From a virus, in IMG/VR virus record IMGVR_UViG_3300000230_000196, positions 1 to 25,411 of that record: a DNA stretch of 25,411 nt; one strand, 5' to 3'. Shown in pieces: positions 14,405-21,260 of this stretch. Numbering within the stretch: position 1 is the stretch's first letter; each line of letters opens with the position of its first letter. Made by a program: the position numbers and the translations under genes. Under the pieces are notes generated by a model, which was not told the DNA's origin, made no database searches, and was given only the letters and a program-made list of their open reading frames with translations.

Positions 14405-14507
14405 ATATAAAGAAAGAGCATTAAAAATGCTAATTGACAAAGTTAAAGGTTCCAGTGTAGGTTATACATTAGAATTGTGTATTAGTGCAATAAAAAATGA
14501 AAAATGA
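14394..14507 (+). CDS. 37-residue peptide
   Basis: Short ORF beginning MESKYKERALKMLIDKVKGS and ending SAIKNEK. Its start lies 11 bases inside the previous gene and its stop overlaps the methylase start (ATGA), so it keeps an unbroken chain of coupled genes. Helical, basic, no known domain. Confidence 0.5.
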   Translation: MESKYKERALKMLIDKVKGSSVGYTLELCISAIKNEK

Positions 14508-14950
14508 AAAATAAAAATTTACAACAAAATGATAATTGGGCAACACCTAAATATTTTTATGATCAATTAAATGTAGAATTTAATTTTGATTTTGATCCTT
14601 GCCCATTAAATACTAGTGAAATTACGCCAGATAAAGATGGTTTATTAATAGAATGGGGAGAACGAAATTTTATTAATCCCCCTTATAGTAGAAAATTAAA
14701 AGATGCATTTGTTAAACGAGCTGTAGAAGAAAGTAAAAAGGGCAAACTATGCGTATTGTTATTACCTGTATCAACCTCTACTGCATTATTTCATGATTAC
14801 ATATTACCTAATGCATCGGACATAAGATTTATTAGGGGTCGAATACCTTTTGAAGGTATAAATACATTTGGTGTTAGAGTTACTGGTAAATGTGGAATGC
14901 ATGATAGTATGGTAGTTGTATTATCACCAAATAATGGAAATTATTTTTAA
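14504..14950 (+). CDS. dam: Phage DNA N6-adenine methyltransferase (Dam, PF05869 type)
   Basis: 148 residues. Features of the phage Dam family: NDNWATPKYFYDQLNVEF (residues 9-26), FDFDPCPLN, then ERNFINPPYS with the NPPY catalytic motif at residues 58-61, and the later KLCVLLLPVSTSTALFHDYI strand/helix and IRFIRGRIPF. It transfers methyl from S-adenosylmethionine to adenine N6, probably to protect phage DNA from restriction or to mark it. The protein is shorter than typical family members (about 170 residues) but all motifs are present. No restriction partner is nearby. Confidence 0.88.
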   Translation: MKNKNLQQNDNWATPKYFYDQLNVEFNFDFDPCPLNTSEITPDKDGLLIEWGERNFINPPYSRKLKDAFVKRAVEESKKGKLCVLLLPVSTSTALFHDYILPNASDIRFIRGRIPFEGINTFGVRVTGKCGMHDSMVVVLSPNNGNYF

Positions 14951-14963
14951 AAAATAACATCAT

Positions 14964-15000
14964 TTAACATCATTTTTTTATTAAGGATTTATTTTGTATT
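14964..15000 (+). promoter_or_regulatory. Bipartite phage promoter, shorter spacing variant
   Basis: TTAACAT 14964-14970 and TTGTATT 14994-15000, gap 23. Shares ATTAAGGATTTATTTTGTAT with the promoter at 13736. Lies 27 bases before the ligase gene. Confidence 0.5.
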
Positions 15001-15027
15001 TTTATATAAATTTTAAATTATATTATT

Positions 15028-16908
15028 ATGGAATCTATACACCAATATGAAGAACAATATCTTAAAGCTAAAATAGCATATTACGATGGTAATCCTTTTT
15101 TAACAGATGCGGAATTTGATGTATTAGAAGAATTTTTAAAAGGTAAAAATTCTAAAGTAATTAATCAAGTTGGTTCTAAAAGAAAAGATTTTGATTTTCC
15201 ACATCCAAGTAGAATGCGTTCACTATCTAAAATACAAATGTCACAAACCGAATCAAGTAAAGATTATAAAATAGAAGAATTTATCAAATGGTATGATAAG
15301 CGCAAAAAAATTGTTGGAGCTAGTACATTATTAGCATCAGCAAAATTTGATGGAAATGCTATCAATATTATTTATAGGGGTGGCATATTATCTAATATTC
15401 TAACAAGGGGTGATGGCAATACAGGAAAAGATATTACTAAAAGATTAAAATCATATTTACCCGAAGAAATACATTCGACTATTAAATTAACAAATACTGA
15501 TGTATTAGAAATACGTGCTGAAGTTGTTATAGATTTAAATTTGTTTAATTCTAAATATGCTAAGGATTTTGCTAATGCTAGAAATTATATAGGTGGTGTT
15601 TTAGGAGCAGATGAAGAGGATTTAAATAAAACATCTGAATTAAAAATAATGCCAATACATTATATTTTAAATGGTAATCATATTGAACCCAATAATTTTT
15701 CTAATAATCCAGTTTTTCATACTAATAATTCAATATTTTTTGAAATAGACAGATATGCGCAAACTATAAAATTATTTGAAGAAATTCGACTAAAATATAA
15801 TTATCAATTAGATGGTGTTGTAATATCATTTTCTGAACAATATAGAAAAAAATTAGGGGAAAATGAACATGAACCGGAATGGGCCGTTGCTATAAAATTT
15901 ATACCGCCAGAAGCAATCACAACTGTTACTGATATAGAATGGAATGTATCCAAAAATGGAGAACTTATACCTACAGTCTTATTAGAACCTGTATTTTTAG
16001 ATGGTTCAACTATTAGACGTGTTTCCGGATATAATGCTGGTTATATAGTTAATAAAAAAATAGGAAAAAATGCAAAGTTATCCATAGCAAAAGCGGGAGA
16101 AATTATTCCAGAGGTACAAAAGGTAATTATATCAAGTTCAAATACTAATCAGTTGGTAACAAATTGCCCAGCTTGTTCATCAGAAACTGAATTTGATGGC
16201 ATACATTTATATTGTACAAATGAAGATTGTATTGGTAAAAAAGCTAAACAATTAAGTAGTGCTATTAAAGTTTTAAATATTAAAGGTATTGGTGAAAAAA
16301 CTATAGAACCTTTTGCTAAAACATTTAATAATATATTTGAATTAATTAGATGGGCACGTACAGAAGCCGTTACAGTAAATGGTAATATTGACCAATATGG
16401 TATTAAATATGGTTCAAGATCTCATGAATTATTCTTAAATGCATTTAAGAATATTAAAACTATTAATTATAGTCAAATTATTCAGACATTGGGCTATGAA
16501 AACGTTGGGGATAAATTATCAACTCAAATAGCTCGTGAACATGCCGGTTTAGATTTTGACTATTCTAATTTAGAAAAAGAATTAGTTGCTAAATTAAGAA
16601 GTGAAAAAGAAAGTAATTTTATTAAATCCATTGTTAGAGATATTGAATTAATGGGTGGCATTGAAATTAATAAGCCAAAGATAGAAACAAATCTAAATGT
16701 AGTATATGCTTGTTTAACAGGTTCACCAAAAGCATTTGGGTTTAATGTAAAACAAGATTTTTTGGCAAAATATCCAAATTTACAAGAAATTTCTATTAAT
16801 GATAAAAAGTGTCAGTTTTTAATCACAGATTCTTATCAATCTACAAGTTCCAAAATGAAAGATGCTGTTAAAAGGGGTATTACAATAAAAACTTATGGAG
16901 ATTTTTAA
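15028..16908 (+). CDS. ligA: NAD-dependent DNA ligase (LigA)
   Basis: 626 residues; bacterial LigA is usually about 670. It seals nicks in DNA using NAD+. Domain Ia is a short N-terminal unit (YDGNPFLTDAEFDVLEEF). The adenylation domain has the KxDG motif with the catalytic Lys at residue 106 (SAKFDGNA), then RGDGNTGKDIT, EIRAEVVI, and QLDGVVISF. The OB fold has KAGEIIPEV. A four-Cys zinc finger lies at about 379-401 (CPAC ... CTNEDCIG), then helix-hairpin-helix sequence (LNIKGIGEKTIEPFA), and a BRCT-like end (FLITDSYQSTSSKMKDAVKRG). All core motifs are intact, so it should be active. It has its own promoter. Confidence 0.95.
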   Translation: MESIHQYEEQYLKAKIAYYDGNPFLTDAEFDVLEEFLKGKNSKVINQVGSKRKDFDFPHPSRMRSLSKIQMSQTESSKDYKIEEFIKWYDKRKKIVGASTLLASAKFDGNAINIIYRGGILSNILTRGDGNTGKDITKRLKSYLPEEIHSTIKLTNTDVLEIRAEVVIDLNLFNSKYAKDFANARNYIGGVLGADEEDLNKTSELKIMPIHYILNGNHIEPNNFSNNPVFHTNNSIFFEIDRYAQTIKLFEEIRLKYNYQLDGVVISFSEQYRKKLGENEHEPEWAVAIKFIPPEAITTVTDIEWNVSKNGELIPTVLLEPVFLDGSTIRRVSGYNAGYIVNKKIGKNAKLSIAKAGEIIPEVQKVIISSSNTNQLVTNCPACSSETEFDGIHLYCTNEDCIGKKAKQLSSAIKVLNIKGIGEKTIEPFAKTFNNIFELIRWARTEAVTVNGNIDQYGIKYGSRSHELFLNAFKNIKTINYSQIIQTLGYENVGDKLSTQIAREHAGLDFDYSNLEKELVAKLRSEKESNFIKSIVRDIELMGGIEINKPKIETNLNVVYACLTGSPKAFGFNVKQDFLAKYPNLQEISINDKKCQFLITDSYQSTSSKMKDAVKRGITIKTYGDF

Positions 16909-16920
16909 GTTTAATATTTA

Positions 16921-17085
16921 ATGGAAGAAAAAGAAAAAATAGAAATTTTATATACGGCTAATCAATTAAAAATTCATGCCGTAGATTTTTGTAAATGGTA
17001 TGTTCAAAATAAATTTGATATATCATTTATAACATATGAAATTGCATATGTTATTTATTTAAATATAAAAAATGGAAAATTATAA
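16921..17085 (+). CDS. 54-residue peptide
   Basis: Starts 12 bases after the ligase stop and overlaps the next gene by 14 bases. MEEKEKIEILYTANQLKIHA then WYVQNKFDISFITYEIAYV. Helical, one weakly hydrophobic end, no domain recognised. Coding is supported by its tight fit between genes. Confidence 0.5.
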   Translation: MEEKEKIEILYTANQLKIHAVDFCKWYVQNKFDISFITYEIAYVIYLNIKNGKL

Positions 17086-17275
17086 ATTTAAAATTGGTGA
17101 TTTAGTTTATTGTAATGCTAATGCACTATTAAAAATGTCGGTTTTATCAGTTCGTACTTTATATGATATAAGAAATGAATATCAATTAGTTAAATGTATG
17201 TGGGTAACCAAGAAAAAAGAAAAAATTCGTATTGCAGAATTTCCTGATAAATGTTTAATTTTAATTAAAAATTGA
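17072..17275 (+). CDS. DUF2158-like small protein
   Basis: 67 residues. FKIGDLVYCNANALLKMSVL, then YQLVKCMWVTKKKEKIRIAE and FPDKCLILI. The order F-K-x-GD-x-V, a K-M-x-V strand, V-x-C-x-W and a final F-P-x-x-x-L is that of the DUF2158 (YodC-like) small beta-barrel family. Function unknown. Overlaps the upstream peptide gene by 14 bases. Confidence 0.6.
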   Translation: MENYKFKIGDLVYCNANALLKMSVLSVRTLYDIRNEYQLVKCMWVTKKKEKIRIAEFPDKCLILIKN

Positions 17276-17334
17276 ATTTATAAGTAAAATTTTATTAAAA
17301 GAATTTTTTAAAAATTAAACAAAATTTTAAAAAT

Positions 17335-18369
17335 ATGAAAACAGTATGTGTATATCATTCAATAGATCTTGATGGCTGGATGTCAGCGGCAATAGTTAAA
17401 CATTGGTTTTTAACTCATAGAACTCTTGATAATAAACCTTATATAGTAGAAGCTAATACAAAATATATTAGCATTGCAGAACAAGATGCACAAGAAATTA
17501 GTTTCATAGGTTATACACACGGTGACACTATTCCAGACTTATCAGAATATGATAAAATTATAATGTGCGATATTAGTTTTCCGATGGAAAACATGTTTAA
17601 TTTATTTTATACTAAATCTTTAATCTGGAATGATCATCATGTTTCCAGCATAAAAGACCTTAAAAATTTTAATGATGGTCATTATGATAAAAGAATACAT
17701 GGGGAAATTTGGGGATTAAGGGATACTAAATTTTCAGCTTGCGAATTGACATGGAAATATTTTTTTCCGGATGAAACCATGCCGGAATTAGTTAGATTAC
17801 TTGGTAGATACGATTGTTTCGGTCACAAGGATACAGAAGAAGAATTAAAAGTATTAAGATTTCAATATGGTGCAAGAGCTGAAATTTCTAATTATGAAGA
17901 AGCTTATGATAAATTAATTTATAATTTAGCTGATGATAAAGAAAAAACGGAGGGTTTAGATCATACTGTTAATAGGATATTATATAAAGGTCTGGGCATT
18001 TATGAGTATCTTTGTACAGAGGCTAAGCAAACTTATAAAAATGGATTTGACGTTATACTTGAAAATAAATCCGTGGATTTTAGTAGCAGAACAGATATTA
18101 AAATGCACCCAAAATATAAATTTATTTTTTTTAATAAAGAACGTTTTAACCCTATTAACTTTGGTATACATTACCACAATGGCGGTTATGATGGAGCAGC
18201 TTGTTTTCATTTCGCCCGTGGGGTATGGAACTTTAGTTTATATAATGACAATGGTTTAGTGGATTGTTCGGTTTTAGCTAAACAATTTGGAGGGGGCGGT
18301 CATAAAGGTGCAGCTGGATTTGTATTGGATACTGAAGGCTTTTTAAAATTAATTAGTAATAAAATATAA
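17335..18369 (+). CDS. DHH-family phosphoesterase with DHHA1 domain
   Basis: 344 residues. The N-terminal DHH domain has VYHSIDLDGWMSAAIV (metal ligands D11, D13), a second Asp in KIIMCDISF, and the namesake LIWNDHHVS. The C-terminal DHHA1 domain ends with FGGGGHKGAAGFVL, the GGGH-x-x-A-x-G nucleotide-binding signature. Members degrade short RNA or DNA or pAp-like nucleotides (NrnA/NrnB, RecJ group); the length and single-subunit layout resemble NrnB-type oligoribonucleases. The likely role is nucleic acid turnover or removal of nucleotide signals. Substrate cannot be told from sequence. Confidence 0.9.
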   Translation: MKTVCVYHSIDLDGWMSAAIVKHWFLTHRTLDNKPYIVEANTKYISIAEQDAQEISFIGYTHGDTIPDLSEYDKIIMCDISFPMENMFNLFYTKSLIWNDHHVSSIKDLKNFNDGHYDKRIHGEIWGLRDTKFSACELTWKYFFPDETMPELVRLLGRYDCFGHKDTEEELKVLRFQYGARAEISNYEEAYDKLIYNLADDKEKTEGLDHTVNRILYKGLGIYEYLCTEAKQTYKNGFDVILENKSVDFSSRTDIKMHPKYKFIFFNKERFNPINFGIHYHNGGYDGAACFHFARGVWNFSLYNDNGLVDCSVLAKQFGGGGHKGAAGFVLDTEGFLKLISNKI

Positions 18370-18406
18370 TTTTGAAAATTAGATATATATTTTGATAAAT
18401 TAAAAT

Positions 18407-18426
18407 AATTAATCTTTAGATTAATT
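18407..18426 (+). terminator. Possible terminator hairpin after the DHH gene
   Basis: AATTAATC / GATTAATT, perfect 8-bp stem with a TTTA loop followed by TTAAAA. AT-only stem and a short T run make it weak. Confidence 0.35.
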
Positions 18427-18452
18427 TTAAAATAATAGTAAAATGGAAGACA

Positions 18453-18671
18453 GTGAAAGTTTTAAAACGAAATCAAATCGCAACAATTCTCCTAATGCTG
18501 GGAACATTCTTCAATCCTCTTGGATACGACGCACTATTAAAACTAATGATAGATTTGATGGGTGGCTACTGGAATGGAATTTTCATTTTCTACCTCTTAT
18601 CAGTATCTTGCTTTATATCTTATTTTATTGTTGCTAAAAAAAATCCGTTAAATATATTTAAAAAAAAATAA
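18453..18671 (+). CDS. Small membrane protein, two helices
   Basis: 72 residues from GTG 18453. Two hydrophobic segments, IATILLMLGTFFNPLGYDAL and IFIFYLLSVSCFISYFIVAK, ending in a basic tail NIFKKK. An ATG at 18443 opens another frame of 64 residues that is less protein-like (NRNNSPNAGN, then a hydrophobic end reading through the same helix). I prefer the 18453 frame because both hydrophobic segments are clean and the basic tail is plausible. Codon use differs from neighbours: CTC, TTC, TAC and GAC are common here and rare elsewhere, suggesting recent acquisition. Confidence 0.6.
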   Translation: MKVLKRNQIATILLMLGTFFNPLGYDALLKLMIDLMGGYWNGIFIFYLLSVSCFISYFIVAKKNPLNIFKKK

Positions 18672-18678
18672 ATAAATG

Positions 18679-18717
18679 TTAAAATATTTTTTTATTTCGT
18701 TTTTTAATTGTATATTT
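18679..18717 (+). promoter_or_regulatory. Bipartite promoter variant
   Basis: TTAAAAT 18679-18685 and TTGTATATTT 18708-18717, gap 22; the first half departs from TTAACAT. Lies 29 bases before ATG 18747. Confidence 0.4.
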
Positions 18718-18746
18718 ATATTATAATAATTTTTAAATATAAAAAA

Positions 18747-18935
18747 ATGAATAAGGAAATACTTAGAAATTCAGGTGTCAACAAAGAAGTAGATGTCACT
18801 GAATCAAACCTTTGTCCCTTTTGTAGATATTCAGTAAAATTAGAGGATTTTAAAAATAAATTCTTTCTTAACGAATATCAAATTTCGGGGTTATGCCAAG
18901 AATGCATGGATAAGATTTTTACGATTAATATTTAA
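18747..18935 (+). CDS. Small zinc-ribbon protein
   Basis: 62 residues from ATG 18747; the in-frame ATG at 18708 lies inside the promoter and would add an Ile/Tyr-rich stretch. NLCPFCRYSVKLEDFKNKFF, then EYQISGLCQECMDKIF: two Cys pairs (CPFC and CQEC) 27 residues apart form a zinc ribbon. The phrase SG-x-C-Q-x-C-x-D-x-(I/V)F is common in Bacteroidota phage small proteins. Function unknown. Five bases separate it from the next gene. Confidence 0.75.
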   Translation: MNKEILRNSGVNKEVDVTESNLCPFCRYSVKLEDFKNKFFLNEYQISGLCQECMDKIFTINI

Positions 18936-18940
18936 ATGAC

Positions 18941-19150
18941 ATGAAAACAAAAAGAAATTTATCAGGAATTTATTTTAGGTCTAAAATTGAAGTGACAGGA
19001 AAATTTGATAATGTTGTTTTTGAAGATTTAGCAGAAGAGGAACAAGATATAGTAATGAAAGATCGTTCTATTGAATGGCTAAAATCATTAGCAAAAAAAT
19101 TAGCAAATACACTAAATGATATTGGAGAACAATTTGACCTTGCTTCATAA
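18941..19150 (+). CDS. Conserved small phage protein
   Basis: 69 residues. KRNLSGIYFRSKIEVTGKFD, VVFEDLAEEEQDIVM, and a C-terminal amphipathic helix RSIEWLKSLAKKLANTLNDI. The sequence is one I associate with a widespread family of Bacteroidota phage and prophage proteins of unknown function. It follows the zinc-ribbon gene by 5 bases. Confidence 0.7.
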   Translation: MKTKRNLSGIYFRSKIEVTGKFDNVVFEDLAEEEQDIVMKDRSIEWLKSLAKKLANTLNDIGEQFDLAS

Positions 19151-19160
19151 ATTAATAAAA

Positions 19161-19573
19161 ATGAAAACTAAAAAATAATTATAGGATGCATTAATTGAAA
19201 TGTTTGAAGATTGACTTAACTAAAGGTAATAACCCATTGGATATGATAATAGCAGGGCAATGATTAATATATGGAAAGAAAATGAAAAATTAAGACTTAT
19301 TAATATTGTTGAAACTATAAATTTATATAACGTGCCGTAAAACTAACCCATCGCTTTTTAGCGTGGGCGGGTAGTTCACTTTATATATTAGGTTATAATA
19401 AAAATTCAGAAATTTATAGAAAGTTTTTTTGGGATTTATATTATTCCCTAAGTGGATATTGGGAAATATTTTATTGGAAAGTTAATAATGAAATTGCTGA
19501 TGAATATAAACCCTCCCTATTAAAAAAAATTATATATAAATTTAGGGATATATATAAAAAAAGAAAAAAATAA
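19161..19573 (+). pseudogene. Decayed phage gene with several frame breaks
   Basis: From ATG 19161 the frame meets stops within 6 codons. Fragments in successive frames read DALIEMFED, LTKGNNPLDMIIAGQ, then from ATG 19260 INIWKENEKLRLINIVETIN followed by LYNVP and a stop, then from about 19334 AVKLTHRFLAWAGSSLYILG running on to DIYKKRKK and TAA 19571. The fragments are consistent with a single protein of about 130 residues broken by stops and at least two frameshifts; the join at NVP/AVK overlaps AACGTGCCGTAAAA. The last fragment alone is open for about 80 codons but has no start codon. Function unknown. Confidence 0.6.
19547..19558 (+). promoter_or_regulatory. Late-promoter-like box inside the decayed gene
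   Basis: GATATATATAAA, 14 bases before ATG 19573. One TA longer than the GATATATAAA core at 6541 and 21316. It precedes a gene with the capsid-targeting-like N-terminus. Confidence 0.4.
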
Positions 19574-19941
19574 TGAAAACAACTAATAAATTAGTAGCTG
19601 AGTCTTTAAATGAATGGACCAATGAAACGGATGGGGTTATAAATGAATCCTATACTAAAATAGAATCCCTTTTTAAAAATGTAAATTTGGATGATGAACA
19701 AACTATGAATACGTTTATTAGAATATTTACAGGAGTTATTGATAGTAAAATCTGGAGAAAAGCCCTTTTACAAAAAGGTAGGGATAGAAGATTGGAAGAA
19801 GCAATATCCAACACATCTAAAGAGGAAAAACAAAAATTACTTAAAGCTGCTAGAGAAAAAAAATGGCAAAAAGCAATTACGTTTGCAGACCCTAATAACA
19901 TGGGGGAATATAAATTAGTACTTTCTGGGGTTAAATTTTAA
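19573..19941 (+). CDS. Helical protein with capsid-targeting-like N-terminus
   Basis: 122 residues. Opens MKTTNKLVAESLNEWTNETD, sharing the MK-x(n)-L(V/I)-x-ES-(L/F)NE-(W/F) pattern with the genes at 8378 and 21336. VAE and LNE would fit the (I/L/V)xE pattern cut by T4-type prohead proteases. The rest is helical and charged (DEQTMNTFIRIFTGVIDSKI, EEKQKLLKAAREKKWQKAIT), without a known domain. An internal head protein injected with DNA would fit the N-terminus and the late box upstream; this is an inference. The ATG overlaps the stop of the decayed gene. Confidence 0.65.
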   Translation: MKTTNKLVAESLNEWTNETDGVINESYTKIESLFKNVNLDDEQTMNTFIRIFTGVIDSKIWRKALLQKGRDRRLEEAISNTSKEEKQKLLKAAREKKWQKAITFADPNNMGEYKLVLSGVKF

Positions 19942-19954
19942 TATTTAACATTAT

Positions 19955-19997
19955 TTAACATAAAATATTTTTCTGGTAAGGTTTTTATTCGTATATT
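19955..19997 (+). promoter_or_regulatory. Bipartite phage promoter TTAACAT-N27-TCGTATATT
   Basis: TTAACAT 19955-19961 and TCGTATATT 19989-19997 (followed by TG), gap 27. A second TTAACAT lies at 19945. TATATTTG matches the Bacteroidota -7 element exactly. Precedes the gene at 20023. Confidence 0.6.
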
Positions 19998-20022
19998 TGT
20001 ATAGTAATTAAATACGTAAAAG

Positions 20023-20454
20023 ATGAAAACTAACGAGATAACATTTGAAAATTTGAAATTTTTTCTTACAATAGATAGAAATTTTTCTAAAGACCAAAGA
20101 CAAGATTATTTGGATAATGTATTAGCTGAAAAAGGCATATATGCTTTTATTAGTACAGAAGAACAAATGGATACTGATAAAATCCATGTTAATGCTTCAA
20201 GACAATATATCCTAGAAAAATTTTCATATGTTTTATTAATAGCTTCAGTAGGTTTAGCTTTAATGCATGCATTTATTCCAGCTAGTATTTTATTTGTCCT
20301 GTCATTTGTTGCAATATTTCATGCTAAATATTGGTTTAGAAATAGATTGGAACGTTTAATGTTTACTAAGGATTTACATATACAACTTAATAAAGATTTA
20401 AAAATGTTGGAAAAAGTACGACAAGACATAATTAATGAAAAAAATCAAAAATAA
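20023..20454 (+). CDS. Membrane protein with two central helices
   Basis: 143 residues. The N-terminal 65 are soluble and acidic (EKGIYAFISTEEQMDTDKIH). Two adjacent hydrophobic segments, about residues 69-84 (FSYVLLIASVGLALMH) and 87-103 (IPASILFVLSFVAIFHAK), form a hairpin, followed by a basic amphipathic C-terminus (RNRLERLMFTKDLHIQ) ending in a coiled-coil-like helix. Both ends are predicted to be cytoplasmic. Function unknown. It has a promoter of the TTAACAT-N27 class. Confidence 0.75.
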   Translation: MKTNEITFENLKFFLTIDRNFSKDQRQDYLDNVLAEKGIYAFISTEEQMDTDKIHVNASRQYILEKFSYVLLIASVGLALMHAFIPASILFVLSFVAIFHAKYWFRNRLERLMFTKDLHIQLNKDLKMLEKVRQDIINEKNQK

Positions 20455-20515
20455 TAAAACTTTTTTATTACGTTAACATATAATAATTAAAAATAAAGCT
20501 TAAATATATATTAAA

Positions 20516-20629
20516 ATGAAAAGGCACTTAATACATAGAGTTTTACAAATAGTTTTGTATACTATTCATAGTATTAGTTCATCGATATCGATTTCGGTAT
20601 ATGGTGTGGCCTTGCTTTGCTTTTTATAA
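20516..20629 (+). CDS. 37-residue hydrophobic peptide
   Basis: MKRHLIHRVLQIVLYTIHSI then SSSISISVYGVALLCFL. A basic start followed by a long uncharged stretch, so possibly a membrane peptide. A TTAACAT (20473) with a weaker ATATATATT box (20504) precedes it and a strong terminator (20654) follows, suggesting an independent transcript. Confidence 0.4.
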   Translation: MKRHLIHRVLQIVLYTIHSISSSISISVYGVALLCFL

Positions 20630-20653
20630 TTACTAATTTTTAATTACAAATGC

Positions 20654-20680
20654 AAGAGAGGCCAAAAGCCTCTCTTTTTT
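20654..20680 (+). terminator. Rho-independent terminator
   Basis: AAGAGAGGC (20654-20662) / GCCTCTCTT (20668-20676) with loop CAAAA and a T run to 20680. Lies between the 37-residue peptide gene and the tRNA cluster. Confidence 0.9.
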
Positions 20681-20690
20681 ATTTTATATT

Positions 20691-20774
20691 GGAAGGTACG
20701 CTAGCGGCCTAGCAACTGGATTTGAACTCCAGGATGCATCGTAATAGATGGGGGGTCGGCACCTCTACCTTCCG
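20691..20774 (+). tRNA. tRNA-Ser(UGA)
   Basis: Acceptor GGAAGGT / ACCTTCC, D-arm GCTA/TAGC, anticodon arm CTGGA-TTTGAAC-TCCAG (anticodon TGA), a long variable arm starting GATGCATC, T-arm loop near GTCGGCA, discriminator G as in serine tRNAs. No CCA is encoded. The T-loop departs from TTCGA. Confidence 0.88.
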
Positions 20775-20779
20775 CATTC

Positions 20780-20864
20780 GGAAATCTGACAGAAAGGTAA
20801 TGTACAGGTTTGGAAAACCTGAGTCAGGGTTAAACCTGAGCGAGATCGGTACTCGCGATTTCCA
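20780..20864 (+). tRNA. tRNA-Ser(GGA)
   Basis: Acceptor GGAAATC / GATTTCC, anticodon arm CAGGT-TTGGAAA-ACCTG (anticodon GGA), variable arm CAGG/CCTG, T-arm GCGAG-ATCGGTA-CTCGC. The D-stem is weak, T-loop atypical and the base after the acceptor is A rather than the usual G. No CCA encoded. Confidence 0.85.
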
Positions 20865-20873
20865 CAAATTTTT

Positions 20874-20946
20874 CGGTATATCTTCTAATTGGTTAGGAAG
20901 CGCGTCTTATAAGCCCGTAATCTAGGTTCGAAGCCTAGTATACCGA
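20874..20946 (+). tRNA. tRNA-Ile(UAU)
   Basis: Acceptor CGGTATA / TATACCG, D-arm TTCT/GGAA, anticodon loop CTTATAA (anticodon TAT), T-arm CTAGG-TTCGAAG-CCTAG, discriminator A. The anticodon stem has one C-C mismatch. Would read AUA, which most bacteria read with a lysidine-modified CAU tRNA. Confidence 0.82.
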
Positions 20947-20959
20947 CAAAATAATACTT

Positions 20960-21032
20960 CGGAATATCGTCTAGTTGGTTAGGACGCATCTCTGATAAGG
21001 ATGTAACGTTGGTTCAAGTCCATCTATTCCGA
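20960..21032 (+). tRNA. tRNA-Ile(GAU)
   Basis: Acceptor CGGAATA / TATTCCG, D-arm GTC/GAC, anticodon arm CATCT-CTGATAA-GGATG (anticodon GAT), T-arm GTTGG-TTCAAGT-CCATC with one mismatch, discriminator A. It resembles the preceding gene in acceptor and D-arm, so the two probably arose by duplication. Confidence 0.9.
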
Positions 21033-21043
21033 CATTTTAAAAT

Positions 21044-21132
21044 GGAAAATAAAGCACTAAGGTTGGTGTCCTTGTCTGCTAAACAAAGGGTTCGTTTAAA
21101 AAATGAATAGATTTCGATTATCTTATTTTCCG
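21044..21132 (+). tRNA. tRNA-Ser(GCU)
   Basis: Acceptor GGAAAAT / ATTTTCC, anticodon loop CTGCTAA (anticodon GCT) on a stem with one C-A mismatch, long variable arm TTCGTT/AATGAA, T-loop TTCGATT, discriminator G. With the UGA and GGA isoacceptors it completes the six serine codons. Confidence 0.82.
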
Positions 21133-21173
21133 CATAAAAATATTAGTGTGAATATAATTTCACATTTTCCGCT

Positions 21174-21257
21174 GTGTCTGTAGCCGGTAAATGGTATCCG
21201 AGCAGATTGTGGCTCTGCGCAGAAATGCACATGCGGGTTCGAATCCCGTCAGATACC
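21174..21257 (+). tRNA. tRNA-His(GUG), atypical with extended variable arm
   Basis: Acceptor GTGTCTG / CAGATAC with one G-T pair, anticodon arm GCAGA-TTGTGGC-TCTGC (anticodon GTG), T-arm GCGGG-TTCGAAT-CCCGT, C at position 73 as in histidine tRNAs. Odd: a 14-base variable region containing GCA/TGC pairing and a long D-region give 84 bases instead of about 76, and the base at -1 is T, not the G expected for tRNA-His. Confidence 0.72.
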
Positions 21258-21260
21258 CAA

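Noticed and set aside
18002-18259. 85-codon plus-strand ORF within the DHH gene
   Set aside because: Out-of-frame shadow of an intact, motif-complete gene.
18443-18637. 64-codon ORF in an alternative frame
   Set aside because: Overlaps the two-helix membrane protein; less regular composition. Kept only as an alternative in that entry.
20722-20925. 67-codon ORF starting ATG inside the tRNA cluster
   Set aside because: It runs through two complete tRNA-Ser genes and into tRNA-Ile; the sequence is explained by tRNA folding and not by protein coding.
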